The notes beneath the pieces were generated by a model. The model was not told where the DNA came from, ran no database searches, and saw nothing but the letters and a program-made list of their open reading frames with translations. Shown here piece by piece: positions 46,955-58,162 of a stretch of 64,000 bases of DNA. Each line of letters opens with the position of its first letter. The first letter of the stretch is position 1. The translations under genes were made by a program, and so were the position numbers. Where the stretch lies: positions 3,224,001-3,288,000 of the forward strand of contig NZ_CP137003.1 of NCBI RefSeq assembly GCF_033110965.1, read 5' to 3'. Origin of the DNA: Raineyella sp. LH-20. Its GTDB lineage: Bacteria > Actinomycetota > Actinomycetes > Propionibacteriales > Propionibacteriaceae.

Positions 46955-47334
46955 GCCACACCTGCCAGATGGGTGACCTGGGCAGGACGGTCGCCGGTGA
47001 AGACGATGCCGATCGCGTCGAACCGCACCTCGGCATATCGGCGCCCGTGCTGGGCCAGGAAATCCACGGTGACGGCGCGCATCCGGGCGACTTTCAACGG
47101 CGTGATCGCCTCCAGCGGGTCGCCGAAATCCATGCCGACCCGGGTCTTCACCTCACACACGACGAGAACCGGGCCGCCGGGCGAATCCTCCACAGCGAAG
47201 ACGTCGACCTCCCCGGCGCGGCAGCGCCAGTTGCGGGCGATGATCCTCGAGCCGTCCGCCTCGAGGATCGCCACGGCCAGGTCCTCACCGGCCACGGCCA
47301 GGGCGCGCCGCTCCTGCGTACGTTGCTGATCCAT
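46951..47334 (-). CDS. yraN: YraN/UPF0102 nuclease-like protein
   Basis: 127 residues. Endonuclease-like fold related to archaeal Holliday resolvases: GEDLAVAILEADGSRIIARN, CRAGEVDVFAVEDS and VVCEVKTRVG (the E-x-K active-site pair). Often next to comM and rnhB. ATG 47334 has GGAGG 8 nt upstream; a GTG start at 47349 is possible but worse. Confidence 0.93.
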   Translation of the reverse strand: MDQQRTQERRALAVAGEDLAVAILEADGSRIIARNWRCRAGEVDVFAVEDSPGGPVLVVCEVKTRVGMDFGDPLEAITPLKVARMRAVTVDFLAQHGRRYAEVRFDAIGIVFTGDRPAQVTHLAGVA

Positions 47335-47565
47335 GTTCCACACCTCCACGGGGAGGGTGGGGCGGAACGGCCACCCGGCGGCCGTACGGCCCCCGATCTG
47401 TGGACGGTCGTCCGGGCATCACCCGGCCTGTGGACAGCGCCGAAGGCCCGCCGCCCGTCTCAGGACTGCACGCCCGACTCAGCCCGAGGTCACGCCACTG
47501 GGATCACGCAGCTCATCTCCGTGGCCGCAAAGACGTCCGGACCCCGACCCGGCACGGCCCCCTGC
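47335..47565. other. intergenic region between yraN and DUF2469
   Basis: 230 nt with no supported ORF or hairpin. CTGTGGAC recurs near 47398 and 47430, but there is no other structure. Confidence 0.5.
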
Positions 47566-47874
47566 TCAGGGACGAGGCACGCTCAGGTCGGAATGGTCGA
47601 TCTCCTCGATCGACACGTCGCGGAAGGTCAGCACCTTCGCGCTCTTCACGAAACGGGCGGGACGATACATGTCCCACACCCAGGCGTCCGCCATCGAGAC
47701 CTCGTAGTAGACGTCACCGCCCTCGGTACGCACCTTGAGATCCACCGCGTTGCAGAGGTAGAACCGCCGCTCGGTCTCCACGGCATAGGTGAAGATCTCG
47801 ACGACTGCCTTGTACTCCTTGTACAACTGCAGCTCGAGATCGCTCTCGTACTGTTCCAGGTCCTCGGCGCTCAT
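47566..47874 (-). CDS. DUF2469 family protein
   Basis: 102 residues, actinobacterial family (Rv2901c-like): MSAEDLEQYESDLELQLYKE, YKAVVEIFTYAVETERRFYL and YEVSMADAWVWDMYRPARFV. Function unknown. Acidic, no membrane segment. ATGA overlap with rnhB indicates coupling. Confidence 0.95.
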   Translation of the reverse strand: MSAEDLEQYESDLELQLYKEYKAVVEIFTYAVETERRFYLCNAVDLKVRTEGGDVYYEVSMADAWVWDMYRPARFVKSAKVLTFRDVSIEEIDHSDLSVPRP

Positions 47875-48521
47875 CGTGCAGCCAGCCTAGCCGCGCGGAT
47901 CACGTTGTCATAACGCATACGGTGCTGCGGGCAGGGACCGAGTTCCTCGAGGGCCTCCTGGTGTGCCCGGGTCGTGTACCCCTTGTGCTGGGCGAATCCG
48001 TAGCCGGGATATTCCTCATCCATCGCCACCATGATCCGGTCCCGGGTGACCTTCGCGAGCACCGAGGCCGCCGCGACGCAAGCCGCCACGCGGTCCCCTT
48101 TCCACAGCGCCAGGCCGGGGACGCCCAGACCGTCCACCGCGAATCCGTCGGTGAGGCAGTAGTGTGCCGGCACATCCAGCCGCAGCAGAGCACGGCGCAG
48201 GGCCTCCAGGTTCGACGGCTGGATCCCGCGTCGATCGCATTCCGCGGCCGGGATCTCCACGACCGCCCAGGCCACGGCTCGTGCTCGGATGATGTCGTAC
48301 GCCACGTCACGCTGGTGCGGCGTCATCAGCTTCGAGTCCCGCAGCCCGGGGATCTCAGCCCCCTGACCGTCGTCGAGGACCACGGCAGCGGCCACCAAGG
48401 GGCCTGCACAGGCACCGCGGCCGGCCTCGTCCGCCCCGGCGACAGGACCCAGCCCTTCCGCCACCAGTGCCCGTTCGTACGCGTACAGGTCGACGTGCTC
48501 GAGGTCAGCGGACGCGGCCAT
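47871..48521 (-). CDS. rnhB: ribonuclease HII
   Basis: Removes RNA from RNA:DNA hybrids and single ribonucleotides. 216 residues. The catalytic acidic pair is in VAGADEAGRGACAGPLVAAA (Asp31, Glu32), with further conserved SKLMTPHQRD and AAASVLAKVTRDRIM. ATG 48521 shares one base with the lepB stop; the frame to 48650 lies within lepB. Confidence 0.95.
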   Translation of the reverse strand: MAASADLEHVDLYAYERALVAEGLGPVAGADEAGRGACAGPLVAAAVVLDDGQGAEIPGLRDSKLMTPHQRDVAYDIIRARAVAWAVVEIPAAECDRRGIQPSNLEALRRALLRLDVPAHYCLTDGFAVDGLGVPGLALWKGDRVAACVAAASVLAKVTRDRIMVAMDEEYPGYGFAQHKGYTTRAHQEALEELGPCPQHRMRYDNVIRAARLAAR

Positions 48522-49288
48522 CAGCAGGTGACGCCGGCCGGTTCGATCGAAGCCTGGTCCGGAGCCGGTGTGGTGGCCGCAGGGACCTGTGCGAGGTCGG
48601 TCGCCTTCGGCAGGACCTTGGTGCGGTTGAACGGCGCGAAAATGGCCCACCCCACCCCGGCAACATCGGTGAGTGGCACGAACGCATCAGCCCCCAACGG
48701 CTCGCCCGGCACGTCGTCCGCCAGATGGCACCGGGAGTCCGCGCTGGCGTTGCGGTGGTCACCCATGACGAAGATCCGACCAGCGGGCACCACCACCCGG
48801 AACCGGATGTCGGACGGCAGGACCTGCTCCCCGGACTCGGTCCGGTAGAGATACGCCTGCTCATCCACGGACTGCCCGTTGACGGTGAGGTGACCGACCG
48901 CGTCACAACACGCAACGGTGTCGCCCGGCATGCCGATGACGCGTTTGATCAAGTAGTTCTGGGAGGTGTCGGGCAACACACCGACCAGTTCCAGTGCGTG
49001 GCCGACCGGACCGCGCTTGACGACCGGCTCAGGGCCCAACCACCCCGCGGAGTCCCGGAAAACGACGACATCACCCCGATGCACCGGAACGACCTTCTGG
49101 GCAATGACCCGGTCGCCGACGTCCAAAGTGTGCTCCATCGATCCCGAGGGGATCAGAAACATCTGCCCGACGAAATGCTGCAGCACCGAGGACACCAGCA
49201 CCGCGCCCACCAGGATGATCACGGCCTCCTTGACGGTCCGCCAGATCCGATCGCTGAAAGTGGGGGTGTATTCCCGGGGGTTGTCCAC
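48521..49288 (-). CDS. lepB: signal peptidase I
   Basis: Cleaves Sec signal peptides at the outer membrane face. 255 residues with one N-terminal membrane segment (about 20-38). The catalytic serine is in LIPSGSMEHTL (Ser50), the lysine in NYLIKRVIGMPGD (Lys115), and VMGDHRNASADSR is the third conserved box. GTG start with AAGGAAA upstream. The C-terminus has a low-complexity tail (ATTPAPDQASIEPAGVTC). Confidence 0.95.
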   Translation of the reverse strand: MDNPREYTPTFSDRIWRTVKEAVIILVGAVLVSSVLQHFVGQMFLIPSGSMEHTLDVGDRVIAQKVVPVHRGDVVVFRDSAGWLGPEPVVKRGPVGHALELVGVLPDTSQNYLIKRVIGMPGDTVACCDAVGHLTVNGQSVDEQAYLYRTESGEQVLPSDIRFRVVVPAGRIFVMGDHRNASADSRCHLADDVPGEPLGADAFVPLTDVAGVGWAIFAPFNRTKVLPKATDLAQVPAATTPAPDQASIEPAGVTC

Positions 49289-49367
49289 GGTCGTCTGTTT
49301 CCTTTCCCGGGCGCCGACGAGTCATCGCGATCGTACGCCCGGGAAACGACAACAGCGAAAAGGCGCG

Positions 49368-49718
49368 TCAGCGGGTGCGCTTTTCCTTGATCTTGGCGGC
49401 CTTGCCGCGACGGTCGCGCAGGTAATACAGCTTGGCCCGACGCACGTCACCGCGGCGATCGACCTCGATCTTGTCGATGATCGGGCTGTGCACGGGGAAC
49501 GTACGCTCCACGCCCACGCCGAAGCTCACCTTGCGGACCGTGAAGGTCTCCTGCAGGCCACCGCCCGCACGGGCGATCACGACGCCGGCGAAGACCTGGA
49601 CACGGGAACGGTTGCCCTCGACCACCTTCACGTGGACCTTGACGGAGTCACCGGGACGGAAGTCCGGGACGTCGTCGCGGAGGGATGCGGCATCCACCGC
49701 AGCGATCAGCTTGCTCAT
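49368..49718 (-). CDS. rplS: 50S ribosomal protein L19
   Basis: 116 residues from ATG 49718: [60 protein letters not shown] and KAKIKEKR-like basic end. Located at the 30S-50S interface. The frame to 49748 adds a non-family N-terminus. First gene of rplS-lepB-rnhB-DUF2469. Confidence 0.97.
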   Translation of the reverse strand: MSKLIAAVDAASLRDDVPDFRPGDSVKVHVKVVEGNRSRVQVFAGVVIARAGGGLQETFTVRKVSFGVGVERTFPVHSPIIDKIEVDRRGDVRRAKLYYLRDRRGKAAKIKEKRTR

Positions 49719-49865
49719 GATGTTGTCCTCGCCGGTGCCACAGGCCACCTCGCAGTCAGGATGAATGACGGCCCCTATGTCACGAACGATCCCCCTGTGG
49801 CAGGAGTCATGAGCGTACGGGCAACAGCTGAGTATTCTGCCACAGACCGACGAGACCCCCCAAAT

Positions 49866-49940
49866 CAGGCCGGTCCGGATCAGGCCGGTCCGGATCAGGC
49901 CGGTCCGGATCAGGCCAGTCCGGATCAGGCCGGTCCGGAT
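49866..49940. repeat. 5 x 15-bp tandem repeat at a stop codon
   Basis: Units caggccggtccggat at 49866, 49881, 49896, 49911 (one base changed) and 49926. On the minus strand they follow the nitrilase TGA (49940-49942), so TGATC recurs every 15 bp in the same frame. Confidence 0.9.
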
Positions 49941-50809
49941 CAGGCCAGTCGGCGCACCGGCTCCAGCTCGGTGACCCGGTTAGCGAGAACAGGCAGTGCG
50001 ACGCGGGTACGGGTCGCCTCCTCGGGGTCGAGGTCGACGATCAGCAGGTCGGGCCCCGCGCCCAGCTCGGCGACGACCGTCCCGGTGGGGTCGACCACCA
50101 TCGAGTGTCCGACACCGCGCGGAGCACCGGTGGCGGTGCCCGGAGCCGTGCCCTCCGGCACCGGCTGACCGCAGGCCAGCACCCAGCTCGTCGAGTCGGC
50201 CGCCCGAGCCCGGCAGGTGAGCCGCCACTGCTCCAGCTTGCCCGGGCCGTCCTGCCAACAGGCGGCCACCACCTGGACGGTCGCGCCGGCTTCAGCGAGC
50301 GCCTTGAACAGCGCGGGGAAGCGTACGTCGTAGCAGATCGACAGCCCGACGAGCGCGCCGCCGCCCACCCGGGCCGGCACACTGACCAGGCACGGGTCGA
50401 TCCCGGGGGCCACGGTGCGGGACTCCTGGAAGCCGAACGCATCGAACAGGTGCAGCTTGTCGTACCCGTCGTGGATCCCTCGCCCGGTGACCAGCAGGGT
50501 GTTGCGGATCCGCGGCGTGGACGTGCCGCTCCCCCGCCCTTCCGGGCGGTCGGGATCCTCCGGGGTGAACATGCCGGCCATCGCGACCAGATCGTGCCGG
50601 TCTGCATGGTCGGCCACCGCCCGCGCCCACGGACCGTCCACCGGCTCGGCGACGTCACGCAGACCCCGCCCGAACGCCTTCATCATCGCCTCGGGGAAGA
50701 CCACCAGATCGGCGTTCTCGTCCGCCGCTCGCGCGGTCCACTCCCCGATGGTCGCGAGATTGTCGACCGGATCCGGGCCGGAGGACACCTGAGCGAGGGC
50801 GATGCGCAT
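49940..50809 (-). CDS. carbon-nitrogen hydrolase (nitrilase superfamily)
   Basis: 289 residues. The catalytic triad is Glu40 (VVFPEAMM), Lys118 ([12 protein letters not shown]) and Cys159 ([10 protein letters not shown]), as in the Nit/omega-amidase branch. [18 protein letters not shown] is typical. It might repair deaminated glutathione-like compounds or hydrolyse omega-amides; substrate unknown. ATG lies 6 nt after TACCGT. Confidence 0.9.
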   Translation of the reverse strand: MRIALAQVSSGPDPVDNLATIGEWTARAADENADLVVFPEAMMKAFGRGLRDVAEPVDGPWARAVADHADRHDLVAMAGMFTPEDPDRPEGRGSGTSTPRIRNTLLVTGRGIHDGYDKLHLFDAFGFQESRTVAPGIDPCLVSVPARVGGGALVGLSICYDVRFPALFKALAEAGATVQVVAACWQDGPGKLEQWRLTCRARAADSTSWVLACGQPVPEGTAPGTATGAPRGVGHSMVVDPTGTVVAELGAGPDLLIVDLDPEEATRTRVALPVLANRVTELEPVRRLA

Positions 50810-50815
50810 GCCCTC

Positions 50816-50821
50816 ACGGTA
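50816..50821 (-). promoter_or_regulatory. leaderless -10 box of the nitrilase gene
   Basis: TACCGT on the minus strand, 6 nt before ATG 50809. Confidence 0.55.
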
Positions 50822-50826
50822 GACCG

Positions 50827-50864
50827 ACGGGCCCTCGTTCCGCAGCTGCGGAACGAGGGCCCGT
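50827..50864 (-). terminator. sdhCAB terminator, perfect 38-bp palindrome
   Basis: 19+19-bp perfect palindrome without loop (centre CAG/CTG) 55 nt after the sdhB stop. No U-tract follows. Confidence 0.75.
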
Positions 50865-50919
50865 GGTGTGACCGGATCGGATCTGACCAGATCACGGTCG
50901 ACCGAGGTCGATCAGGCGG

Positions 50920-51686
50920 TCAGCCCAGGTGCTTGCCGTCCACCGTCGACAGCGCGCCCCACAGGTCGCGGTTGAGACGGGAGATGAACTGCAGCGGGAT
51001 GCCCTTCGGGCAGACGGCGCTGCACTCACCGATGTTGGTGCAGTTGCCGAAGCCCTCGGCGTCGTGCTGGGCGAGCATCCCGAGCGCACGCGAGCGACGC
51101 TCCGGCTGGCCCTGCGGCAGCGAGCCCAGGTGGGTGATCTTGGCCGCGGTGAAGAGCATCGCCGAGCCGTTCGGGCAGGCGGCGACGCAGGCACCACAAC
51201 CGATGCAGGTGGCCGCGTCGAAGGCGCGGTCGGCATCGGCCTTGGACACCGGGGTGGCGTGCGCGTCCGGGGCGGTGCCGGTCGGGGCGGAGATGTAGCC
51301 ACCGGCCTGGATGATCCGGTCGAACGCGGTGCGGTCGACCACCAGGTCCTTGATCACCGGGAACGCCTTCGCGCGCCACGGCTCGACGTCGATGACATCG
51401 CCGTCCTTGAACTCCCGCATGTGGAGCTGGCAGGTCGTGGTCTGGTAGGTGGTCTGGCCACGCCCGTGCGGGATGCCGTTGATCACGACACCGCACATGC
51501 CGCAGATACCCTCACGGCAGTCGGAGTCGAAGGCCACCGGCTCCTCGCCGTTCTCGGTGAGCTGCTCGTTGAGAACGTCGAGCATCTCGAGGAACGACAT
51601 GTGCTCGTCGATGTCCTGCAGCTTGTAGTCGACCATCTTGCCCGTGGAGCGGGCATCCTTCTGGCGCCATACGCGCAACGTGACGT

Positions 51687-51690
<4 letters not shown>
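50920..51690 (-). CDS. sdhB: succinate dehydrogenase iron-sulfur subunit
   Basis: Electron relay of complex II, 256 residues. Ligands of [2Fe-2S] in [10 protein letters not shown] (Cys58, 63, 66) with Cys87; [4Fe-4S] and [3Fe-4S] ligands in [12 protein letters not shown] (from Cys162) and [17 protein letters not shown] start overlaps the sdhA stop as GTGA. Confidence 0.96.
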
Positions 51691-53690
<2,000 letters not shown>

Positions 53691-53700
53691 GTCGTCCTCC

Positions 53701-54432
53701 TCAGGCCGTCACGGTCGGGATCGCCGGCTGGGTGATCAGGATCCAGGTGACCGGGGCGAGGAAGCCCACCCAGAGCACACCGGCGACGATCCACGCGAGC
53801 GCGTTGAGGTTGCGGCGTGCCGACGGGCCGACGTGCAGACCGATGGTCGTGAAGGCGCTCCAGATGCCGTGGCGCAGGTGCAGCAGCACCGCGGTCAGGG
53901 CGATTAGGTAGGCCAGCCAGACCCACCACTGCTCGAAGGCGAACACGACACGGGCATACGCGGAGGCCTGCATGACCGCATCGGTGCGGAGCGAGGTCGC
54001 GGTGAACTGCAGCAGGTGAGCCACCACGAACACGAAGATGATCACACCGCCCCAGCGCATGGTGCGGGACGCGTAGGTGCGCTGCATGCCACTGCGGTTC
54101 TTGCCCGACTCGTAGCGCTTGCCGACGCCGACGGCCACCAAGGACTTCTTGGTCACCACGATCGCGGAGATGATGTGCAGCGCGACACCGGCGAGCATCA
54201 CGACCCGGACGATCCACAGGAAGCCACGGTGGGCCAGGATCGGCTCGAGCATGGTGCGCAGGTGCTCTGCGTACGTGTCATAGGCTGCCTGGCCCGAGAA
54301 GAGCTTCAGGTTGCCATACATGTGAAAGAGCAGGAAGCCCACCATGAGGAGGCCTGTGATTGCCATCACTGCCTTCCACACCACAGTGGAGCGCGCTGCT
54401 CGCTGCTTGGTTGTGAGAGTTGCTGTCGCCAC
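53701..54432 (-). CDS. sdhC: succinate dehydrogenase cytochrome b subunit
   Basis: Membrane anchor of complex II, 243 residues from GTG 54432. Five hydrophobic segments, with haem-ligand-type histidines ([27 protein letters not shown]), typical of the single large b558-type SdhC. The ATG 54444 is an alternative, but TATGGT, 7 nt before the GTG, looks like a leaderless promoter and includes that ATG. Order sdhC-A-B is normal. Confidence 0.9.
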   Translation of the reverse strand: MATATLTTKQRAARSTVVWKAVMAITGLLMVGFLLFHMYGNLKLFSGQAAYDTYAEHLRTMLEPILAHRGFLWIVRVVMLAGVALHIISAIVVTKKSLVAVGVGKRYESGKNRSGMQRTYASRTMRWGGVIIFVFVVAHLLQFTATSLRTDAVMQASAYARVVFAFEQWWVWLAYLIALTAVLLHLRHGIWSAFTTIGLHVGPSARRNLNALAWIVAGVLWVGFLAPVTWILITQPAIPTVTA

Positions 54433-54439
54433 GGCCAAT

Positions 54440-54445
54440 ACCATA
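54440..54445 (-). promoter_or_regulatory. leaderless -10 box of sdhC
   Basis: TATGGT on the minus strand, 7 nt before GTG 54432. Confidence 0.5.
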
Positions 54446-54533
54446 GAGCACCCCACTGACCGGGGTGCGAGGCAGGGCCAAAACTGTGACCTGCCCGCGA
54501 CAACGTGCCGGCGAGAAGGCCCCGGCCGGCCCG

Positions 54534-55280
54534 TCAGTCGGAGCGTACGTCGCTCTCGGCGAGCAGGTCGGGGCGGCGGCGCCGAGTGCGTTCCCGGGAC
54601 TGCTCGCGGCGCCAGTCGTCGACCTTGCCGTGGTCGCCGGACAGCAGCACCGGCGGCACGTCCAGCCCGCGCCAACTGGCCGGCTTGGTATAGACGGGGT
54701 ACTCCAGCAGGCCGTCCTGGCCCTCGGCGTACGATTCCTCCACCAGACTGTCGGGGTTGCCGATCACCCCGGGAATCAGCCGGACCACCGCTTCGATCAT
54801 CGCCAGCACGGCGACCTCTCCGCCGTTGAGCACGTAGTCGCCGAGGCTGACCTCATGGACCGGCATCACCCCGCGGGCGTAGTCCATCACCCGGGCGTCG
54901 ATGCCCTCGTAGCGCCCGCAGGCGAAGAGCAGGTGCGGTGCCCGCGACCACTCCTGGGCCAGGGCCTGGGTGAACGGCACGCCCGACGGGGTCGGGACCA
55001 CCAGCACCGGCGGCGCCTGCGGGTCCACCAGCGCGTCGAACGCCTCGCCCCACGGCTCCGGTTTCATCACCATCCCCGCTCCCCCGCCGTACGGGGTGTC
55101 GTCGACGGTGCGGTGCCGGTCGTGGGTCCAGTCGCGCAGGTCGTGGACCGCGACGCCCAACAGCCCGGACGCCACCGCCTTGCCGACCAGGGACAGGCGC
55201 AGCGGCGCGAAGTAGTCCGGGAAGATCGAAACGATGTCGATCCGCTGGGTGGGGTCACTCTGCACCGGAGGCTCATGCAC
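54534..55280 (-). CDS. trmD: tRNA (guanine-37-N1)-methyltransferase
   Basis: SPOUT enzyme preventing +1 frameshifting. 248 residues from GTG 55280: [46 protein letters not shown] and [14 protein letters not shown] (SAM-binding knot). The GTG overlaps the rimM stop by 8 nt. A basic tail [14 protein letters not shown] is present. Confidence 0.95.
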   Translation of the reverse strand: MHEPPVQSDPTQRIDIVSIFPDYFAPLRLSLVGKAVASGLLGVAVHDLRDWTHDRHRTVDDTPYGGGAGMVMKPEPWGEAFDALVDPQAPPVLVVPTPSGVPFTQALAQEWSRAPHLLFACGRYEGIDARVMDYARGVMPVHEVSLGDYVLNGGEVAVLAMIEAVVRLIPGVIGNPDSLVEESYAEGQDGLLEYPVYTKPASWRGLDVPPVLLSGDHGKVDDWRREQSRERTRRRRPDLLAESDVRSD

Positions 55281-55854
55281 GGTCGGGCCCCTCCCCGGCG
55301 TCCGGCGCGGATCCGGCATCGGTGGTGTCCTCGGCGTCCAGGTCCGTCAGCAGTCCGGGAACGTCGGCGAGGGTCAGCGTCCCGGCGGCCAGATCGACCT
55401 GTGGGACCAGCGCGGCGACGAACGGGACCAGCCGGGTGCCCTCGTCGGTGGCGATCTCCAGCAGGTCCTGCGCCGGCAGGTGGACCACGAAGTCGACCGT
55501 ACCGGCCTGTCGTCCGTCAGCGGTCAGCACCCGCAGGCCGATCAGCTGACGGTCGTAGTAGGAGTCCTCCTCCTCGGGACGTTCGGCAGGGTCGACCTCG
55601 GCGGTGAGCATCCAGCCGCGCGCCGCCTCGGCGGCCGTCCGGTCGGCGAACTCCTCGAACCGCACCAGGAGTCGCCCCTGGTGCCAGTGGTGCGCCGCGA
55701 CGGTCACCACCCGTCCGCTGCCCTCGACGACCAGCCGCTCGCCCGGGGCGAACCGTCGCTCGGGCTCGTCGGTCCGCAGCTCCACGGTCACCTCGCCGCG
55801 GATCCCGTGGGGCTTGCCGATCCGGCCGACCACCACGCTGGTGCTGTCACTCAT
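55273..55854 (-). CDS. rimM: 16S rRNA processing protein RimM
   Basis: 193 residues. Assists 30S head maturation. RimM N domain [23 protein letters not shown]-like C domain from [18 protein letters not shown] to [16 protein letters not shown] 55854 has AGGAAG upstream. An acidic tail is present. Confidence 0.95.
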   Translation of the reverse strand: MSDSTSVVVGRIGKPHGIRGEVTVELRTDEPERRFAPGERLVVEGSGRVVTVAAHHWHQGRLLVRFEEFADRTAAEAARGWMLTAEVDPAERPEEEDSYYDRQLIGLRVLTADGRQAGTVDFVVHLPAQDLLEIATDEGTRLVPFVAALVPQVDLAAGTLTLADVPGLLTDLDAEDTTDAGSAPDAGEGPDRA

Positions 55855-55881
55855 GACTTCCTCTCGAGCCTGGGAAGGGTC

Positions 55882-55915
55882 GTGCCCCGCAGTCGGTCGT
55901 ACGACTGCGGGGCAC
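55882..55915 (-). terminator. hairpin between KH gene and rimM
   Basis: 14-bp perfect arms (55882-55895, 55902-55915) with a 6-nt loop, 30 nt before rimM. May partly terminate after the KH gene or stabilise the processed mRNA. Confidence 0.7.
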
Positions 55916-55943
55916 GGAGGTCGTCCCGGGGACGTCACCGCGA

Positions 55944-56201
55944 TCAGCGGCGGCCGTTCCCGCGGGGTCGGTCGATGTCGGCGAAATCGACCCGGACGGA
56001 CTCACGTCCGGCCAGGGCGCCGACCACGGTCCGCAACGCGGTGGCGGTCCGCCCGCGGCGGCCGATCACCTTGCCGATGTCATCGGGGTGCACGTGCACC
56101 TCCAGCAGGCGACCACGGCGAAGGTTCTTGTCCTTGACGTGGACGTCCTCGGGATGCGGCACGATCCCCCGGACCAGGTGCTCCAGGGCCTCGGCGAGCA
56201 C
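55944..56201 (-). CDS. KH-domain RNA-binding protein
   Basis: 85 residues, YlqC/KhpA-like: VLAEALEHLVRGIVPHPEDV and the GxxG loop in DDIGKVIGRRGRTATALRTV. RNA chaperone-like partner of ribosome assembly genes. GTG 56201 follows the rpsP stop by 2 nt. Confidence 0.93.
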   Translation of the reverse strand: MLAEALEHLVRGIVPHPEDVHVKDKNLRRGRLLEVHVHPDDIGKVIGRRGRTATALRTVVGALAGRESVRVDFADIDRPRGNGRR

Positions 56202-56203
56202 GA

Positions 56204-56650
56204 TCAGGCCTCGGCCTCGTCGGTGGCCTCGGCCTCGGAGGTCTCCTCGGCGGCGGTCTCCTTGGTCTCGGCCTTCTTCGCGGAGAAGGCCTCCACCAGC
56301 GGCTCGCCCTTGGCATCGGCCAGCTGGGCGTTGAAGATCGCAGTCTTGTCCGCGCGCTCCGGCTGCGGGGTCACGCCGGATGGCACCGAGGTGTCGCCGG
56401 TGAACTGCTGCCAGTCGCCGGTGCGCTTCAGCAGCGCCACGACGGCCTCGGTCGGCTGGGCGCCCACGCCGAGCCAGTACTGCGCGCGCTCGGAGTTGAT
56501 CTCGATGATCGAGGGATCGTTCTTCGGGTGGTACTGCCCGATCTCCTCGATGGCGCGACCATCGCGCTTGGAGCGCGAGTCCATGATGACGACGCGGTAG
56601 TGCGGGGTGCGGATCTTGCCGAGCCGCTTCAGTCGAATCTTGACAGCCAC
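56204..56650 (-). CDS. rpsP: 30S ribosomal protein S16
   Basis: 148 residues from GTG 56650. S16 core [58 protein letters not shown], then an acidic Ala/Glu-rich tail ([15 protein letters not shown]) common in actinobacteria. First gene of rpsP-KH-rimM-trmD. Confidence 0.97.
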   Translation of the reverse strand: MAVKIRLKRLGKIRTPHYRVVIMDSRSKRDGRAIEEIGQYHPKNDPSIIEINSERAQYWLGVGAQPTEAVVALLKRTGDWQQFTGDTSVPSGVTPQPERADKTAIFNAQLADAKGEPLVEAFSAKKAETKETAAEETSEAEATDEAEA

Positions 56651-56844
56651 GTGTGTGGATACTCCTGTACGAATGTCCCGGAACGCCCCGGGGATGTCGG
56701 ATGGGACGAGGATCGGCGTGGGGACACCGGCTCCGCGGCCCGGGTGGATCGGTGCGCCACGGCATGAGAGGGACCCGAGCACACAGATGCAACCGTCATT
56801 GTGCCACGGATCGCCGGGCTCGGTGAAATCGAGCGACGCGCGGG

Positions 56845-58077
56845 TCAGGCGTCCCGTTCCCCCGAGTACGGGCGGCCGCGGAGCACGACCAGGCGGGGAT
56901 GGCGGACGGCACCGGCATCGCGGCGGGGATCGGTGTCGTACACCACCACGTCGGCCGACGCACCGAGCTCGACCCCGGGGACCTCCAGCCAGTCCCGGCC
57001 CCGCCAGGACGCCGCACCGAGGGCCCACTCGATGCCACCGACCTTCGCCAGCAGTGCGATCTCCTGGCCGATCAGGCCGTGCGGCAGGCTGCCTCCGGCG
57101 TCGGTGCCGGCATAGATCGGCACCCCGGCGTCCTTCGCTGCGCCGATCGTCGCGAACCGTCGGGCATGCAGGTCGCGCATGTGGGCGGCGTACGTCGGGA
57201 ACTTCGCTTCCCCTCCGGCGGCGATCTGGGGGAAGGTCTCCAGGTTGACCATGGTGGGCACCAGCGCCACCTGGTTCTCCGCCATCAGCTCGACGACGTC
57301 ATCGGTGATGCCGGTGCCGTGCTCGATGCCGTCGATGCCGGCCTCCACCAGGTCGACGACCGACTGCTCGGCGAAACAGTGGGCCGTGACCCGCGCCCCC
57401 AGCTGGTGGGCCCGGGCGATCGCCTCCGCCGCCACCTGCGCCGGCCAGAGCGGGGCGAGGTCGCCGGTGGACCGATCGATCCAGTCCCCCACCAGCTTCA
57501 CCCAGCCGTCGCCGCAAGCCACCTGCTGCTCGACGGCCCCGACCAGATCCTCGGGATCGATCTCCTCGGCGAAGTTGCGGATGTAGCGCTTGGGCCGGGC
57601 GATGTGGCGGCCGGCGCGGATGATCCGCGGCAGGTCCTCCCGGTCGTCCGCCCACCTGGTGTCGGCCGGCGAACCGGCGTCCCGGATCAGCAGCGTTCCG
57701 GCGTCCCGGTCGGTCAGCGCCTGGCGCCGGGAGGTCTCGTGGTCGACCGCACCGTGGGAGTCGAGCCCGACATGGCAGTGGGCGTCCACCAGACCGGGCA
57801 GGATCCAGCAGTCCCGCGCCACGGTCTGCGCGCCCGTCAGCGGCCCCGCCACGAACCGTCCGCCGCTGATCCACAGGTCGACCGGCTCGTCACCGGGCAA
57901 CAGCACGCCGTGCAGGTGCAGGTCGGGGGCGGGCCCGGACAGATCGAGGGCGGGCACCCGACCGTGCGGGTGACTGTGGATGTGCGGGATCCCGCCGTCG
58001 TGCGAGTGGACATGCGGCCGGGGTCCCTGGGGATGGGCCTGGGGCGGCCGGTGGTCGGCAGCGGCGGAATCGGTCAT
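56845..58077 (-). CDS. amidohydrolase with histidine-rich N-terminus
   Basis: 410 residues. Metal-dependent hydrolase: [20 protein letters not shown] (HxH), VKLVGDWID (metal-bridging Lys region), [20 protein letters not shown] and [13 protein letters not shown]. Its first 40 residues hold ten or so His ([20 protein letters not shown]). The gene lies between ffh and rpsP, the same place as the Rv2915c-like amidohydrolase in mycobacteria. Substrate unknown. AGGAGG is 4 nt before ATG. Confidence 0.88.
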   Translation of the reverse strand: MTDSAAADHRPPQAHPQGPRPHVHSHDGGIPHIHSHPHGRVPALDLSGPAPDLHLHGVLLPGDEPVDLWISGGRFVAGPLTGAQTVARDCWILPGLVDAHCHVGLDSHGAVDHETSRRQALTDRDAGTLLIRDAGSPADTRWADDREDLPRIIRAGRHIARPKRYIRNFAEEIDPEDLVGAVEQQVACGDGWVKLVGDWIDRSTGDLAPLWPAQVAAEAIARAHQLGARVTAHCFAEQSVVDLVEAGIDGIEHGTGITDDVVELMAENQVALVPTMVNLETFPQIAAGGEAKFPTYAAHMRDLHARRFATIGAAKDAGVPIYAGTDAGGSLPHGLIGQEIALLAKVGGIEWALGAASWRGRDWLEVPGVELGASADVVVYDTDPRRDAGAVRHPRLVVLRGRPYSGERDA

Positions 58078-58162
58078 GGCACCTCCTGGGTGGGTCGGGC
58101 CCCAGTCTGGCGGACCGTACGGCCGCTGTCAGCCGTTCGGCCCCCGGCCGAGCGGCCCGACG